Assembly: GCF_003544835.1 (NCBI RefSeq)
Contig: NZ_CP032099.1
Span: forward strand, 496,001-560,000
DNA length: 64,000 bases
Origin: Aliarcobacter skirrowii CCUG 10374
GTDB taxonomy: Bacteria > Campylobacterota > Campylobacteria > Campylobacterales > Arcobacteraceae
Direction: 5' to 3'
This document shows positions 26,979-35,895 of the stretch, piece after piece. The position numbers and the translations under genes are program-made. Each line of letters opens with the position of its first letter. Within the stretch, counting starts at the first letter, position 1. The notes under the pieces are model-generated. The model had not been told where the DNA came from. It did not search any database and saw nothing but the letters and a program-made list of their open reading frames with translations.

Positions 26979-27843
26979 GTTTTTGACTCCTTCTAATAGC
27001 AATTTTTTGTAAAATAAATGCAAAAATAAAAAGGCTAAGTGATACAAAAAGAAGTATCATAGCAGCTACATAACCTTTATTTAGTTCATAAATATCTTGA
27101 TATTGTGAAGATACGTAAAATATAAAAAATGGAATAGCCTCATATTTTTCCAATAGTGAGTTTGGAATTCCACCCATTGCAACAGCTCCTGTCATCATAA
27201 TAACAGCAGTATCTTCAACAGCTCTTCCAATTGCTAAAACAACACTACTAAATAGCTGTTTACTTATATATGGAAGTTGTACCAAAAAAAGGTTTTGATA
27301 CTTTGTAGCACCTAGATTTAATACAGAGTTTTTTATCTGATAAGGTATTGAATAAAGTGCTTGTTCAGTCATTTTAACTATATATGGAATAACCAAAATT
27401 GCTAAGCAAATTGAAGATATTAGAAGACAAGTATATAAATCATCAAAAAACATTTTGTGTAAATATATAGTAACAGATAAGCCAAAAAGTCCAATAACAA
27501 TAGATGGTACAAAGGCCAAAAGTTCATAAGAGAAACTAAAAACCTCTTTAACCTTTTTTGATGCAAAGATTGCTATAAAAACTCCACTTAAAAATCCCAA
27601 AGGTAGAGCAAAAACTATAGCCAATAAAGATACAAAGAGTGAGCCAACAATTGCATTAAATATTCCATCAAAAACTCTTTGTTTTCCTAAAATTGCATCT
27701 AAAATTGGAACATTATCAAAAATAATCTCTAAAGAGAAACTACTAAAACCTTTGTAAAATACAAAAGCAAAAAATATAGCAAGTATTAAAATAGAAAATA
27801 TAGAAACTAAAAAAAACAGAGATATAACAATTTTTCTACTCAT
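26971..27843 (-). CDS. pstA: Phosphate-type ABC transporter permease (PstA-like)
   Basis: A 290-residue inner-membrane permease with six predicted helices. The typical PstA features are an early large periplasmic stretch (GFSSFSLEIIFDNVP) and the EAA-type coupling loop ALYSIPYQIKNSVLNLGATKYQ (in part). AIGRAVEDTAVIMMTGAVA is the conserved GRAxxDTA permease motif. It overlaps pstC by 4 bases and pstB by 8, so the operon is tightly coupled. Confidence 0.87.
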   Translation of the reverse strand: MSRKIVISLFFLVSIFSILILAIFFAFVFYKGFSSFSLEIIFDNVPILDAILGKQRVFDGIFNAIVGSLFVSLLAIVFALPLGFLSGVFIAIFASKKVKEVFSFSYELLAFVPSIVIGLFGLSVTIYLHKMFFDDLYTCLLISSICLAILVIPYIVKMTEQALYSIPYQIKNSVLNLGATKYQNLFLVQLPYISKQLFSSVVLAIGRAVEDTAVIMMTGAVAMGGIPNSLLEKYEAIPFFIFYVSSQYQDIYELNKGYVAAMILLFVSLSLFIFAFILQKIAIRRSQKLE

Positions 27844-28676
27844 CTTGACTCTTTATTTATAAGTTTTAAACTAACAACAGTTAGAAAAGAGAAGATTAAA
27901 AGTAGTAATCCACACAAAAATATTGCTTTAAAAGCAGTTGATTCATAATCACTTGCATTTATTAGTGCAATATGAGAAGTTAAAGTTCTTGCACTATCTA
28001 AAATAGAGTTTGGAATTTTTAAGCTATTTCCAGCAATCATCAAAGCTATCATAGTATCTCCAACAGCTCTTGCAAATCCTAAGATAATAGCACTAAGTAT
28101 TCCTTTTTTTGAAGTTTTTAATATTAAATCAAAAAATATATCCTCATTTGTTGCACCCAAAGATTTAGCTGCTAGAATTGTTTTTTTTGAAGTTGAGTTA
28201 AATGTATTAAATAAAATTATTGTCATTGTAGGAAGAACTACAAAACTTAATACAAAAGATGCTGTAAGAATACTAAAACCTTGTCCATCTAAAATATCAT
28301 TTAACCAAGGAACTAACAAAAATATAGCTATAAAAGCATATAAAACTGTTGGAACTCCTGATATAAAAAGCATAAATTTATTTAATATATTTGTAATATT
28401 TTTTGGAAGAAAAAATGCCATAAGTGATGCAAACGAAAAACTCATAATAGTTGCAATTAGTGTTGCAAGAATACTTATATAAATTGTTCCTAAAATCATT
28501 GGCATTAAACCATAAAGATTTTTTTGCTCATTCCACATAAGTGTAAAAAAATCTAGAAAATGTCCAGAAGTAAGAAGTGGAAATGAAAAATAGATTAAAA
28601 AAAATAGTATAAATAGTACAAGTGAGCTTGTTATAAAAATTGATATAACAAGCCCAAAATTAAATAGATAGTACAT
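27840..28676 (-). CDS. pstC: Phosphate-type ABC transporter permease (PstC-like)
   Basis: A 278-residue permease with six or seven membrane helices. The coupling loop AAKSLGATNEDIFFDLILKTSKKG and the motif GFARAVGDTMIALMIAGNS identify the binding-protein-dependent permease family (first motif in part). It pairs with PstA to form the channel. It starts 3 bases after the pstS stop. Confidence 0.87.
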   Translation of the reverse strand: MYYLFNFGLVISIFITSSLVLFILFFLIYFSFPLLTSGHFLDFFTLMWNEQKNLYGLMPMILGTIYISILATLIATIMSFSFASLMAFFLPKNITNILNKFMLFISGVPTVLYAFIAIFLLVPWLNDILDGQGFSILTASFVLSFVVLPTMTIILFNTFNSTSKKTILAAKSLGATNEDIFFDLILKTSKKGILSAIILGFARAVGDTMIALMIAGNSLKIPNSILDSARTLTSHIALINASDYESTAFKAIFLCGLLLLIFSFLTVVSLKLINKESR

Positions 28677-28679
28677 TTA

Positions 28680-29498
28680 CTACTTTTGATAAGGAATTAA
28701 TCCAAGTTTGCTAGTAATTTCTGCACCACTATTGCTTTTCATATAATCTATAAATGCTTTTGCTAGAGGTTTTGGCTCACCTTTTGTAACCATATATAAA
28801 CCTCTTGAGATATGATATTCACCATTTAAGATTGTCTCATTGCTTGGGCATCTATTATCTATGCAAATAGCTTTTACACTATCATCAACTGTACCAAATG
28901 AGATAAATCCAATACCATTTTTATCAGATAATACAGCTGTTTTCATTGCTGCATTTGAAGCAACTACTTTTGCATCTTGAGAGATTTGTGCTTTTTTAAT
29001 ACCTTCATTTGTAAATACTTCCATTGTTCCACTTGAAGCATCTCTTACATAAAGATTGATTTTTCCACCTTTTAAACCTAAATCTTTAAAAGATTTTACT
29101 TTTCCAGTAAAAATATCAATTAACTGCTCTGTTGATAGATTTTTAATATCTGAGTTGTTATTTACAATAACAGCAATTCCATCCATTGCAAAAACGAAGC
29201 TTTTTAAATCACCTCTTTCAATCTCATCTTTTTTAGGAGCTCGACCAGCATTTGCAATATCAACTAAACCTTCAGTTACTTGCTTAATACCAACACCAGT
29301 TCCACCACCAGCAATTGTCATTGTAATTTGTGGATATGCTTGCATAATATTTTTCATGGCTTCTTTTTGTGAAGCTATATGAGCAGTCCCACCAGCAATA
29401 TTTAAAGTACCTTTTAAACCTTTAAATAGGTCTAAATCACTGTTTGCACTTAGTGAACAAACAAAAAGTGTGCAGATTGATAGAATTATTTTTTTCAT
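28680..29498 (-). CDS. pstS: Phosphate-type ABC transporter substrate-binding protein (PstS-like)
   Basis: A 272-residue periplasmic protein with signal peptide MKKIILSICTLFVCSLSANS. Phosphate-site motifs are visible: GTAHIASQ, GGGTGVGIKQV (anion loop), DIANAGRAPKKDE and VRDASSGTMEVF. It is a soluble protein (no lipobox) and belongs to the short PstS-like group. First gene of the operon, after AAAGGAAATTGA. An anion other than phosphate cannot be ruled out. Confidence 0.85.
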   Translation of the reverse strand: MKKIILSICTLFVCSLSANSDLDLFKGLKGTLNIAGGTAHIASQKEAMKNIMQAYPQITMTIAGGGTGVGIKQVTEGLVDIANAGRAPKKDEIERGDLKSFVFAMDGIAVIVNNNSDIKNLSTEQLIDIFTGKVKSFKDLGLKGGKINLYVRDASSGTMEVFTNEGIKKAQISQDAKVVASNAAMKTAVLSDKNGIGFISFGTVDDSVKAICIDNRCPSNETILNGEYHISRGLYMVTKGEPKPLAKAFIDYMKSNSGAEITSKLGLIPYQK

Positions 29499-29565
29499 TC
29501 AATTTCCTTTTTTTAATAGAAATTGGATAAGTGTACAAAGAAGAGATTTGGAAAATATCTTTGTT

Positions 29566-29615
29566 GCTTAAACCTTAAGCCTGAATATCCAAAATAGAAA
29601 AGGAGTATATCCAAA
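29566..29615. promoter_or_regulatory. Repeat elements upstream of the pst operon
   Basis: The inverted repeat GCTTAA-ACC-TTAAGC (29566-29580) is followed by two direct copies of ATATCCAAA (29585-29593 and 29607-29615), start to start 22 bases, two turns of the helix. On the pst strand they read TTTGGATAT. Paired direct repeats suit a PhoB/OmpR-type activator. Confidence 0.45.
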
Positions 29616-29656
29616 CTATGATAAAATGAAATAAAATTAAATATTAGAGATTAAAA

Positions 29657-30742
29657 ATGGCAGAACAACTAAAAAATATATATTCACAAGAGTTTATAGA
29701 AAAACTTTCAAATAGTTTACAAAATAGCTACAAAGATTTTAAAAAAGCTGATTTTAAAAAAGCTATTTTTACAAATGCTTGGGAAAATTTTGAACTAAAA
29801 CAAAGAATGCGACATATCTCAAAAACTTTGTATGAGTTTTTACCATTTTCATATAAAGAGCAAATTGAGATTTTAATAGAGGTAAAAAAAGATTTCAAAG
29901 CTTTGGAAGCTATGATTTTTCAAGATTTTGTTGAAGTTTTTGGGCTTGATGATTTTGAAGTTTCTATGAAAGCTTTGGAACTTTTTACAATAGATTCAAG
30001 TAGTGAGTTTGCAATAAGACAATTTATAATTAAGTATGAAGATAAAACTATAAATCAGATGAAAATTTGGGCAAAAAGCAAAAATGAACATATAAGAAGA
30101 TTAGCAAGTGAAGGAAACAGACCTAGACTTCCTTGGGCTGTTGCTTTGCCAAATTTTAAGAAAAATCCACAAAAGGTATTTGAGGTAATTGAATTACTTA
30201 AAAATGACTCTTCAAAATATGTTCAAAAAAGTGTAGCAAATAACTTAAATGATATATCAAAAGATAATCCAAAAATGGTAGTAGAGTTTGTAAAAAATAA
30301 TTTAAATATTTCAAAAAATCTTGATTGGATTTGTAAACATGGAAGTAGAACACTACTTAAAACAGGAGATAAAGAGGTATTAAATTTATTTAATTTTGAT
30401 AAATCTCATCATATAAATCTCACAAATTTTTGTTGTGATAAAACTATATTTTTGAATGAAGATTTTAATTTTTCATTTGAGATAAATTCAGATGAACCTA
30501 TTGGAAATATAAGAGTTGAATATGTTATTTATTATTTAAAATCAAACAGTAATCATAATAAAAAAGTTTTTATGATAAGTCAAAATAATATAGAATCAAC
30601 AAAAAAAAGATTTCAAAAAAAACAGAGCTTTAAAAATATGACAACTAGAAAACACTATATAGGAACTCATTTTATAGGAATTTTGATAAATGGAGTAGAA
30701 GTTTTAAAAGAGGAGTTTTTCTTACATGACCCCAGCAATTAA
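29657..30742 (+). CDS. AlkC-type DNA alkylation-repair glycosylase with C-terminal Ig-like domain
   Basis: A 361-residue protein. Residues about 1-255 are HEAT-like repeats of the AlkC/AlkD superfamily, which remove alkylated purines without base flipping. The AlkC-type strings are [19 protein letters not shown] (around 155) and [18 protein letters not shown]. From about 260 a beta-rich segment ([21 protein letters not shown], in part) fits the Ig-like domain found in one AlkC subgroup. Transcribed divergently from pst; overlaps ybaK by 17 bases. I prefer AlkC over AlkD because of the NRPRLPW box. Confidence 0.84.
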   Translation: MAEQLKNIYSQEFIEKLSNSLQNSYKDFKKADFKKAIFTNAWENFELKQRMRHISKTLYEFLPFSYKEQIEILIEVKKDFKALEAMIFQDFVEVFGLDDFEVSMKALELFTIDSSSEFAIRQFIIKYEDKTINQMKIWAKSKNEHIRRLASEGNRPRLPWAVALPNFKKNPQKVFEVIELLKNDSSKYVQKSVANNLNDISKDNPKMVVEFVKNNLNISKNLDWICKHGSRTLLKTGDKEVLNLFNFDKSHHINLTNFCCDKTIFLNEDFNFSFEINSDEPIGNIRVEYVIYYLKSNSNHNKKVFMISQNNIESTKKRFQKKQSFKNMTTRKHYIGTHFIGILINGVEVLKEEFFLHDPSN

Positions 30743-31196
30743 TTTACTAAAAAAACATAAATGTGATTTTAAAATTCATAAATATGAACATGATACAGCT
30801 TGTACAAATTTTGGAGATGAAGTAGTAGAAAAACTAGGTTTAGATGCAAATCAGGTTTATAAAACTTTACTTACTGAACTTACTCCAAAAGAGTTGGTTG
30901 TTTGTGTAGTTCCTGTTTCAAAACAGCTTAATTTAAAAGAAGTTGCAGATATTTTTGGAGTAAAAAAAGCACAAATGGCACAAAAGAATGAAGCACAAAA
31001 AGTAACTGGATATTTACTTGGAGGAATTTCACCTTTAGGGCAAAAAAAGCTTTTAAGAACGGTTTTGGATGAGAGTATAAATGATTTTAAAACTATATTT
31101 ATAAGTGGCGGAAAAAGAGGATTGGATATTGAATTAAATCCAAAAGATTTAGAAGTGATTTTAAAAGCAAAAGTGGGTAGAATAGCTACTAAATAA
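30726..31196 (+). CDS. ybaK: Cys-tRNA(Pro)/Cys-tRNA(Cys) deacylase YbaK/EbsC
   Basis: A 156-residue trans-editing enzyme that clears tRNAPro mischarged with cysteine. It opens with [22 protein letters not shown]. The catalytic Lys region is [10 protein letters not shown], and the YbaK signature [14 protein letters not shown] and [15 protein letters not shown] are complete (quoted in parts). The start lies inside the end of the AlkC gene, with GAGGAG about 10 bases upstream. Confidence 0.94.
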   Translation: MTPAINLLKKHKCDFKIHKYEHDTACTNFGDEVVEKLGLDANQVYKTLLTELTPKELVVCVVPVSKQLNLKEVADIFGVKKAQMAQKNEAQKVTGYLLGGISPLGQKKLLRTVLDESINDFKTIFISGGKRGLDIELNPKDLEVILKAKVGRIATK

Positions 31197-31211
31197 TTAA
31201 AAGGAGATACC

Positions 31212-31409
31212 ATGGCAAAAAACAAAGGTGAACCGAGTTTAGAAAAAATTGATGATTATAATGGAAATGAATCAAAACAAAAAAGAAACACTGTAAGATT
31301 GATTGTTATTTTACTTCTTGTTTTAGGTGCAATTTTTGCATATTTACAAGAACCAGCAAATAAAACTGCAAAACAAATAGAAGAGAAAACTTCAATTCCA
31401 GCAAAATAG
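31212..31409 (+). CDS. Small single-span membrane protein, unknown
   Basis: A 65-residue protein with AAGGAG before the ATG. A charged N-terminal half (residues 1-27) is followed by one membrane helix, LIVILLLVLGAIFAYL (about 29-45), and a short polar tail. N-in, C-out orientation is expected from the positive residues before the helix. No family is recognised. Its own terminator overlaps the stop codon. Confidence 0.75.
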   Translation: MAKNKGEPSLEKIDDYNGNESKQKRNTVRLIVILLLVLGAIFAYLQEPANKTAKQIEEKTSIPAK

Positions 31410-31429
31410 AGAGCTAAAACTCTCTATTT
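31404..31429. terminator. Bidirectional terminator
   Basis: AAATAGAGAG (31404-31413) and CTCTCTATTT (31420-31429) pair perfectly around a 6-base loop. The stops of the small membrane protein (+) and the EamA transporter (-) fall within the stem. Confidence 0.7.
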
Positions 31430-32320
31430 ATATTTTAGAAAAAAGATTTTTTCTAAAATACTTTTTAAAATAATCATAACAACTGCTAAAAGAATTAAAA
31501 CTATTCCAATAATTAACCAAAAAGTAATTATTTCATTAAATATAAGAACTCCTATTAAAACAGCTGTTAAAGGCTCTAAAGCACCAAGAATTGATGCACT
31601 TGTTGAGCCTATAATCTGTATTGCTTTTATCAAAAAAAGTAAAGAGATGATTGTTGGAACAAGAGCTAAAAATATTGAATAAAACCACATACTAAAGTTT
31701 TCAAGAGGCATTATATTTGAGCTTTGAGTAAATAGTGAGTGGATAAAAATCGTAATAGTGCAAAATAGCATTGAGTAGAGTGTAACTTTCAAAGCTGTTA
31801 ATTTTAGATATTGATTTATAATAACTATATAAATAGCATAACAAAGTGATGATGTTAAAACCAAAATTATTCCAATTTTACTAACATTTGCTTCATCGCT
31901 TCCACTTAAAAACAAAACTCCTATAATTGCTAAAGATATTGATAAAATAGTTATTATAGAGCTCTTTTCTTTAAAAAAAATAGCCATTAATATTGCTACA
32001 AATATTGGATATACAAATAAAATAGTTGAAGCTAATCCAGCATCCATATATAAAAATGAGCTAAATAGAGATATTGAAGATATACCAAAAAGCAATCCAA
32101 GAAAGATTAAAATTAGTAACTCTTTAAGTGTTACAAAAAAAGATCTTTTTTGAATTAGCATAAAAATAGCTAAGAAAAGAGTAGCAAAAGCAAATCTATA
32201 AAATATTACAGAGTTTACATTTAATCCCTCTTCATATAAAAATAGTGCCCCCAAAGGGTTTGTTCCATAGCAAATTGCTGAGATAACAGCTAATAAAATA
32301 CCTTTTGTTTGAATACTCAA
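31424..32320 (-). CDS. DMT-superfamily EamA transporter (TTG start)
   Basis: A 298-residue membrane protein with ten hydrophobic helices in two EamA repeats (residues about 5-138 and 150-285). Typical segments are AVISAICYGTNPLGALFLYEEG and ILGALEPLTAVLIGVLIFNE (in part). Such proteins export amino acids or metabolites, or act as permeases of unknown substrate. The only suitable start is TTG 32320, with GGAAG about 9 bases upstream. Confidence 0.88.
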   Translation of the reverse strand: MSIQTKGILLAVISAICYGTNPLGALFLYEEGLNVNSVIFYRFAFATLFLAIFMLIQKRSFFVTLKELLILIFLGLLFGISSISLFSSFLYMDAGLASTILFVYPIFVAILMAIFFKEKSSIITILSISLAIIGVLFLSGSDEANVSKIGIILVLTSSLCYAIYIVIINQYLKLTALKVTLYSMLFCTITIFIHSLFTQSSNIMPLENFSMWFYSIFLALVPTIISLLFLIKAIQIIGSTSASILGALEPLTAVLIGVLIFNEIITFWLIIGIVLILLAVVMIILKSILEKIFFLKYK

Positions 32321-32353
32321 TTTTCACTTCCAAATTTTTTGGAAATTGTACTC

Positions 32354-32378
32354 AAATAAGCCTTTTTTTGGCTTATTT
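32354..32378 (-). terminator. Terminator after the globin gene
   Basis: AAATAAGCC (32354-32362) and GGCTTATTT (32370-32378) form a 9-bp stem with a 7-T loop, ending just before the globin stop codon region at 32380. Confidence 0.6.
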
Positions 32379-32379
32379 T

Positions 32380-32811
32380 CTATTCATTAGTATTTATCAT
32401 CCACATTGAGAATATATCTAAATAGTTCCAAAATGATTGTTTTAAATCATCTGGCATATCTAAATCTTTTAGGATTTCAATATAGCACTCAAGCCAAACA
32501 ACTCTTGCATTTGGAGTTATTTTAAAAGGAGCGTGTCTTTTTACCATCATAGGATTTCCTCTGTGTTGATTAAAATAGTCAACTCCTCCACAAATTTGAA
32601 TAAAAAAATCAGCTGAATTTATTTTTGCTTGTTCAAACTCTGCATCATCTTGTGGAAACATATCTTTTATTTTGCTTACTCTTAGTAAATCGTAGTGTCT
32701 TGAGATAATCTCTCTCATACCATCTTCACCTAAAAAATCTAATACTTTTGGATCTGGTTTTGTAACAGGAGGTCTTACTCCAAATTGTGCTTGTGAAATT
32801 TTAAAATTCAT
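32380..32811 (-). CDS. Globin-family (truncated haemoglobin-like) protein
   Basis: A 143-residue all-helical protein. FLGEDGMREIISRHYDLLRVSKIKDMF gives helices A-E of a small globin (in part), GVDYFNQHRGNPMMVKRHAPFKI carries candidate haem ligands (His in NQHRG or KRHAPF), and the C-terminal helices end IFSMWMINTNE. It probably binds haem for oxygen or NO chemistry, but the subgroup is not certain. It lies divergent to katA with 137 bases between, suggesting shared stress control. Confidence 0.72.
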   Translation of the reverse strand: MNFKISQAQFGVRPPVTKPDPKVLDFLGEDGMREIISRHYDLLRVSKIKDMFPQDDAEFEQAKINSADFFIQICGGVDYFNQHRGNPMMVKRHAPFKITPNARVVWLECYIEILKDLDMPDDLKQSFWNYLDIFSMWMINTNE

Positions 32812-32948
32812 TTTATTACCTTTTTTATAAATTTATTAAAAAATATTTAATTATGAAAATATATATAAATTTAAGTTTCTTTAAGCTTTAAGTCAATAAT
32901 ATTATAGCTAAAGGAAAATTTTTTTCCATTAAACTAAGGAGAGTAAAT
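32812..32948. promoter_or_regulatory. Divergent promoter region of globin gene and katA
   Basis: This 137-base AT-rich gap contains ATAATATTAT (about 32896-32905), a short palindrome that could be a -10 box for katA or part of a PerR-type site. TTAAGCTTTAAG just before it is another short symmetric string. AAGGAG precedes the katA ATG. Confidence 0.3.
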
Positions 32949-34376
32949 ATGAAAAAAACAATGACAACAACAGGTGGAAATCCAATAGCTGATAACCAAA
33001 ACTCTTTAACAGCAGGTGAAAGAGGTCCTGTTTTATTACAAGATTATCAATTAATTCAAAAATTAGCACATCAAAATAGAGAACGAATCCCTGAGCGTGT
33101 TGTTCATGCCAAAGGAAGTGGAGCTTTTGGAGTTCTTGAAATAACAGAAGATATTTCAAAATATACAAAAGCAAAAGTTTTACAAAAAGGTGAGAAAACA
33201 AAACTACTTTTAAGATTTTCAACAGTTGCAGGTGAGAGAGGTGCTGCTGATGCTGAAAGAGATGTAAGAGGTTTTGCACTTAAATTTTATACAAAAGAGG
33301 GAAATTGGGATTTAGTTGGAAATAATACTCCAGTATTTTTCGTACGAGATGCATATAAATTCCCTGATTTTATTCATACTCAAAAAAGAGATCCGCAAAC
33401 AAACTTAAGAAGTAACACTGCAATGTGGGATTTTTGGAGCTTAAGCCCTGAATCTCTTCATCAAGTTACAATTCTTATGTCAGATAGAGGATTGCCTAAA
33501 TCATTTAGAAATATAAATGGATATGGTTCTCATACATATAGTTTAATCAACTCAAAAAATGAGAGATTTTGGGTTAAATTTCACTTCAAAACTCTTCAAG
33601 GAATAGAGACTTTAACAAATAAAGAGGCTGAAGCAATAGTTGGAAAAGATAGAGAGTCAAATCAAAGAGATTTGTTTGAAAATATTGAAAAAGGAAACTT
33701 CCCAAAATGGAGTTTTGAGATTCAAATTATGAGTGAAGAAGAAGCAAAAAAATGTTCATTTAATCCATTTGATTTAACAAAAGTATGGCCTCATGGTGAC
33801 TATCCAATGATTAAAGTTGGAACTATGACTTTAAATGAAAATCCAAAAAATTATTTCCAACAAGTTGAACAAGCTTCATTTAGCCCATCAAATATAGTTC
33901 CTGGAATCTCTTATTCTCCTGATAAGATGCTACAAGCAAGAATATTCTCATATCCAGATGCTCAAAGATATAGAGTTGGAACACACTATGAGATGTTACC
34001 TGTAAATAGACCAATAGTTGAGGTAAATACATATAATCTTGATGGAAGTATGAATTTTGATATAAAAGAGCCTACAAAGGCATTTTATGAGCCAAATAGC
34101 TTTGATGGACCAGTTGAAGATAAAAGTTATTTAGAGCCAGATTTAGCTGTTGGTGATATTGCAAAAAGATATGACCATAGAGTTGGAAATGATGATTTCT
34201 CACAGCCAAGAGCACTATTTTTACTTATGAGTAATAATCAAAAAGAGCAACTATTTTCAAATATAAAAGATGCAATGGCTGGTGTTCCAAGAGATATTAT
34301 TGATAGACAAATTGCACTTTTTGAAAAAGTACATCCAGATTATGCAGCTGGTGTTAAAAAAGCTTTAGGAATATAG
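32949..34376 (+). CDS. katA: Catalase (clade 3, haem)
   Basis: Breaks down hydrogen peroxide. The 475-residue protein has the distal His in [13 protein letters not shown] (around residue 53), [33 protein letters not shown], and the proximal haem ligand in [23 protein letters not shown] (quoted in parts). Length suits the small-subunit clade. The ankyrin protein gene follows after 8 bases, as in Campylobacter. Confidence 0.97.
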   Translation: MKKTMTTTGGNPIADNQNSLTAGERGPVLLQDYQLIQKLAHQNRERIPERVVHAKGSGAFGVLEITEDISKYTKAKVLQKGEKTKLLLRFSTVAGERGAADAERDVRGFALKFYTKEGNWDLVGNNTPVFFVRDAYKFPDFIHTQKRDPQTNLRSNTAMWDFWSLSPESLHQVTILMSDRGLPKSFRNINGYGSHTYSLINSKNERFWVKFHFKTLQGIETLTNKEAEAIVGKDRESNQRDLFENIEKGNFPKWSFEIQIMSEEEAKKCSFNPFDLTKVWPHGDYPMIKVGTMTLNENPKNYFQQVEQASFSPSNIVPGISYSPDKMLQARIFSYPDAQRYRVGTHYEMLPVNRPIVEVNTYNLDGSMNFDIKEPTKAFYEPNSFDGPVEDKSYLEPDLAVGDIAKRYDHRVGNDDFSQPRALFLLMSNNQKEQLFSNIKDAMAGVPRDIIDRQIALFEKVHPDYAAGVKKALGI

Positions 34377-34384
34377 GTTTTTAT

Positions 34385-34867
34385 ATGGAAGTTTCACAAG
34401 AAGAGTTAAAGCGATATGAAGAGCTACAAGTTTTAGCACTTGATTTTGCAAGAGTTGGTAAAACGCAAGATTTAAAAGCTATGATTGATGCTGGAATGAG
34501 TGTTAATCTAACAGATCACAAAGGCAATACTCTTTTGATGTTAGCTTCATATAATGGAAATTTTGAAACTACTAAAATGCTATTAGAATATAAAGCAGAA
34601 GTAGATAGAAAAAATGATAGAGGACAAACACCACTTGCTGGCGTTTGTTTCAAAGGTTATTTTGATATTGTAAAAATTTTAGTTGAAGCTGGTGCAAATA
34701 TTAATGAAAATAGTGGAATGGGTACAACTGCTATAACATTTGCTTCAATGTTTGGACATACAAAAATTGTTGAATATCTAAACAAACAGAATAAAAATAG
34801 AAGTTTTAAATCAACAATATATCTACTTTTATCAAAATTTATATCTCTATTTAAAAAGAAAAGATAG
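34385..34867 (+). CDS. Ankyrin-repeat protein, catalase partner
   Basis: A 160-residue cytoplasmic protein with about four ankyrin repeats (DHKGNTLLMLASYNGNFETTKML, DRGQTPLAGVCFKGYFDIVKIL and GTTAITFASMFGHTKIVEYL, in parts). A basic, hydrophobic tail ends in KKKR. In C. jejuni the ankyrin protein encoded next to katA is needed for full catalase activity through haem delivery. Position and repeat type suggest the same role here. There is no signal peptide. Confidence 0.88.
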   Translation: MEVSQEELKRYEELQVLALDFARVGKTQDLKAMIDAGMSVNLTDHKGNTLLMLASYNGNFETTKMLLEYKAEVDRKNDRGQTPLAGVCFKGYFDIVKILVEAGANINENSGMGTTAITFASMFGHTKIVEYLNKQNKNRSFKSTIYLLLSKFISLFKKKR

Positions 34868-34884
34868 CTTATTTATCTTTTCTT
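34856..34884. terminator. Bidirectional terminator after the katA-ankyrin operon
   Basis: AAGAAAAGATA (34856-34866) pairs perfectly with TATCTTTTCTT (34874-34884) across 7 bases. The stop codons of the ankyrin gene and the convergent DUF2325 gene lie within it. Confidence 0.7.
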
Positions 34885-35201
34885 GAGCAGTTTGCGTAGC
34901 ATTCACTACAATCTTTTATTCCCATAACTTTTATGTACTCTTCATATACACAAGATGTTGATCTTTTTGAACATATAAAAGGAATATTTCTCTTTTTTGC
35001 TTGAGTTTTATATTTATACATAGTGTTGTGATTTAGAAATGATGTAATCATAACTATACAATCTAAATTTTGTGGTAGAATTTTTTTGGGAGCACTTGAT
35101 TTTTTTCTTGCATCCCAGTGACTAATATTTTTTACACCAAGATTTAAAAACATCTCTTTTATTTGTGAGATATCATCAGCTCCTATAACTAATACAGACA
35201 T
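34869..35201 (-). CDS. DUF2325 domain protein
   Basis: A 110-residue protein. It starts MSVLVIGADDISQIKEMFLNLG and holds IVMITSFLNHNTMYKYKTQAKKRNIPFIC (in part), which fits DUF2325, a small Rossmann-like domain of unknown function. The tail DCSECYANCSRKDK has three close cysteines that could bind a metal or Fe-S cluster. AAGGAG precedes the ATG, and a Fur-box-like string lies just upstream. Confidence 0.75.
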   Translation of the reverse strand: MSVLVIGADDISQIKEMFLNLGVKNISHWDARKKSSAPKKILPQNLDCIVMITSFLNHNTMYKYKTQAKKRNIPFICSKRSTSCVYEEYIKVMGIKDCSECYANCSRKDK

Positions 35202-35213
35202 AACTACTCCTTT

Positions 35214-35228
35214 TGATAATCAATATCG
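35214..35228. promoter_or_regulatory. Fur-box-like sequence upstream of the DUF2325 gene
   Basis: TGATAATCAATATCG matches 12 of the 14 defined positions of the 7-1-7 Fur consensus TGATAAT-N-ATTATCA. It is followed by more symmetric AT sequence (AATATCGATATT is a perfect 12-bp palindrome). Confidence 0.4.
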
Positions 35229-35311
35229 ATATTATTATAAAAAGAAACTTTAATTTTGATTAACTTGAGATTTATTATCAATAATATTTTTTGAAGTTAT
35301 GTTTTAAGAGG

Positions 35312-35332
35312 GTTAGAGCATAAAGCTCTAAC
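35312..35332 (-). terminator. Hairpin after the lytic transglycosylase gene
   Basis: GTTAGAGC (35312-35319) and GCTCTAAC (35325-35332) form a perfect 8-bp stem with loop ATAAA directly beside the stop codon. The T tract on the minus strand is weak. Confidence 0.5.
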
Positions 35333-35830
35333 TTATACATTTATTTTTTTAAGCTCTCTAATAATTGAAGCTATCTCTCTTGAGTAAGTTCTTGCTTTCT
35401 TTGAGTTATATCTATATCCAGCATTGTAACTTCCCCAAACTTTGTGCCAGTCATTTTTATGAACTTTTTTCCAAAATGTTAACTCTTCAATTGCATTTTG
35501 TGTAGCAAATTCAAAGTCAAAAACAAGTTTTGATGCAAATACATTTCTATTCCAAGAAGTATCTCTAATATTTTGTCTATTTAATACAGTTGTAATATTT
35601 GCTTGGTACATTCCAAAATCTTTTGAAGATATATTTATCATGTAAGCTCCAAGTTTTGACTCTTTTATAGCTATTGCCATAAGAGAGTAACTAAGCCCAC
35701 TATCTTTACCCATTTTTTTAATCTCTCTTAACATCTCTAATTGTTGAGGAGTTAGATTTTTAAGATCAAGTGCGTGAGTAAAAACATTAAAAGTTAATAA
35801 AAAAGTTAAAATTAAAAATTTTATTTTCAA
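35333..35830 (-). CDS. Lytic transglycosylase-like SLT-fold protein
   Basis: A 165-residue exported protein: signal peptide MKIKFLILTFLLTFNVFTHA, then a short lysozyme-like domain. The catalytic Glu is likely in LMAIAIKESKLGAYM (around residue 57). GMYQANITTVLNRQ and KVWGSYNAGYRYNSKKA match the SLT signatures (usual forms GLMQI and YNAG). It would cleave peptidoglycan in the periplasm. GGAGAAACC precedes the ATG. It stands alone between terminator-like hairpins. Confidence 0.8.
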   Translation of the reverse strand: MKIKFLILTFLLTFNVFTHALDLKNLTPQQLEMLREIKKMGKDSGLSYSLMAIAIKESKLGAYMINISSKDFGMYQANITTVLNRQNIRDTSWNRNVFASKLVFDFEFATQNAIEELTFWKKVHKNDWHKVWGSYNAGYRYNSKKARTYSREIASIIRELKKINV

Positions 35831-35895
35831 CGGTTTCTCCTATATTCTTATTCTAATTTAACCTTAATTATATTTTAAAATTATTTAAATATTGA

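Noticed and set aside
32896-32905. ATAATATTAT as a PerR box before katA
   Set aside because: It matches half-site spacing poorly and is as likely to be a plain -10 box. Kept only as part of the promoter region.
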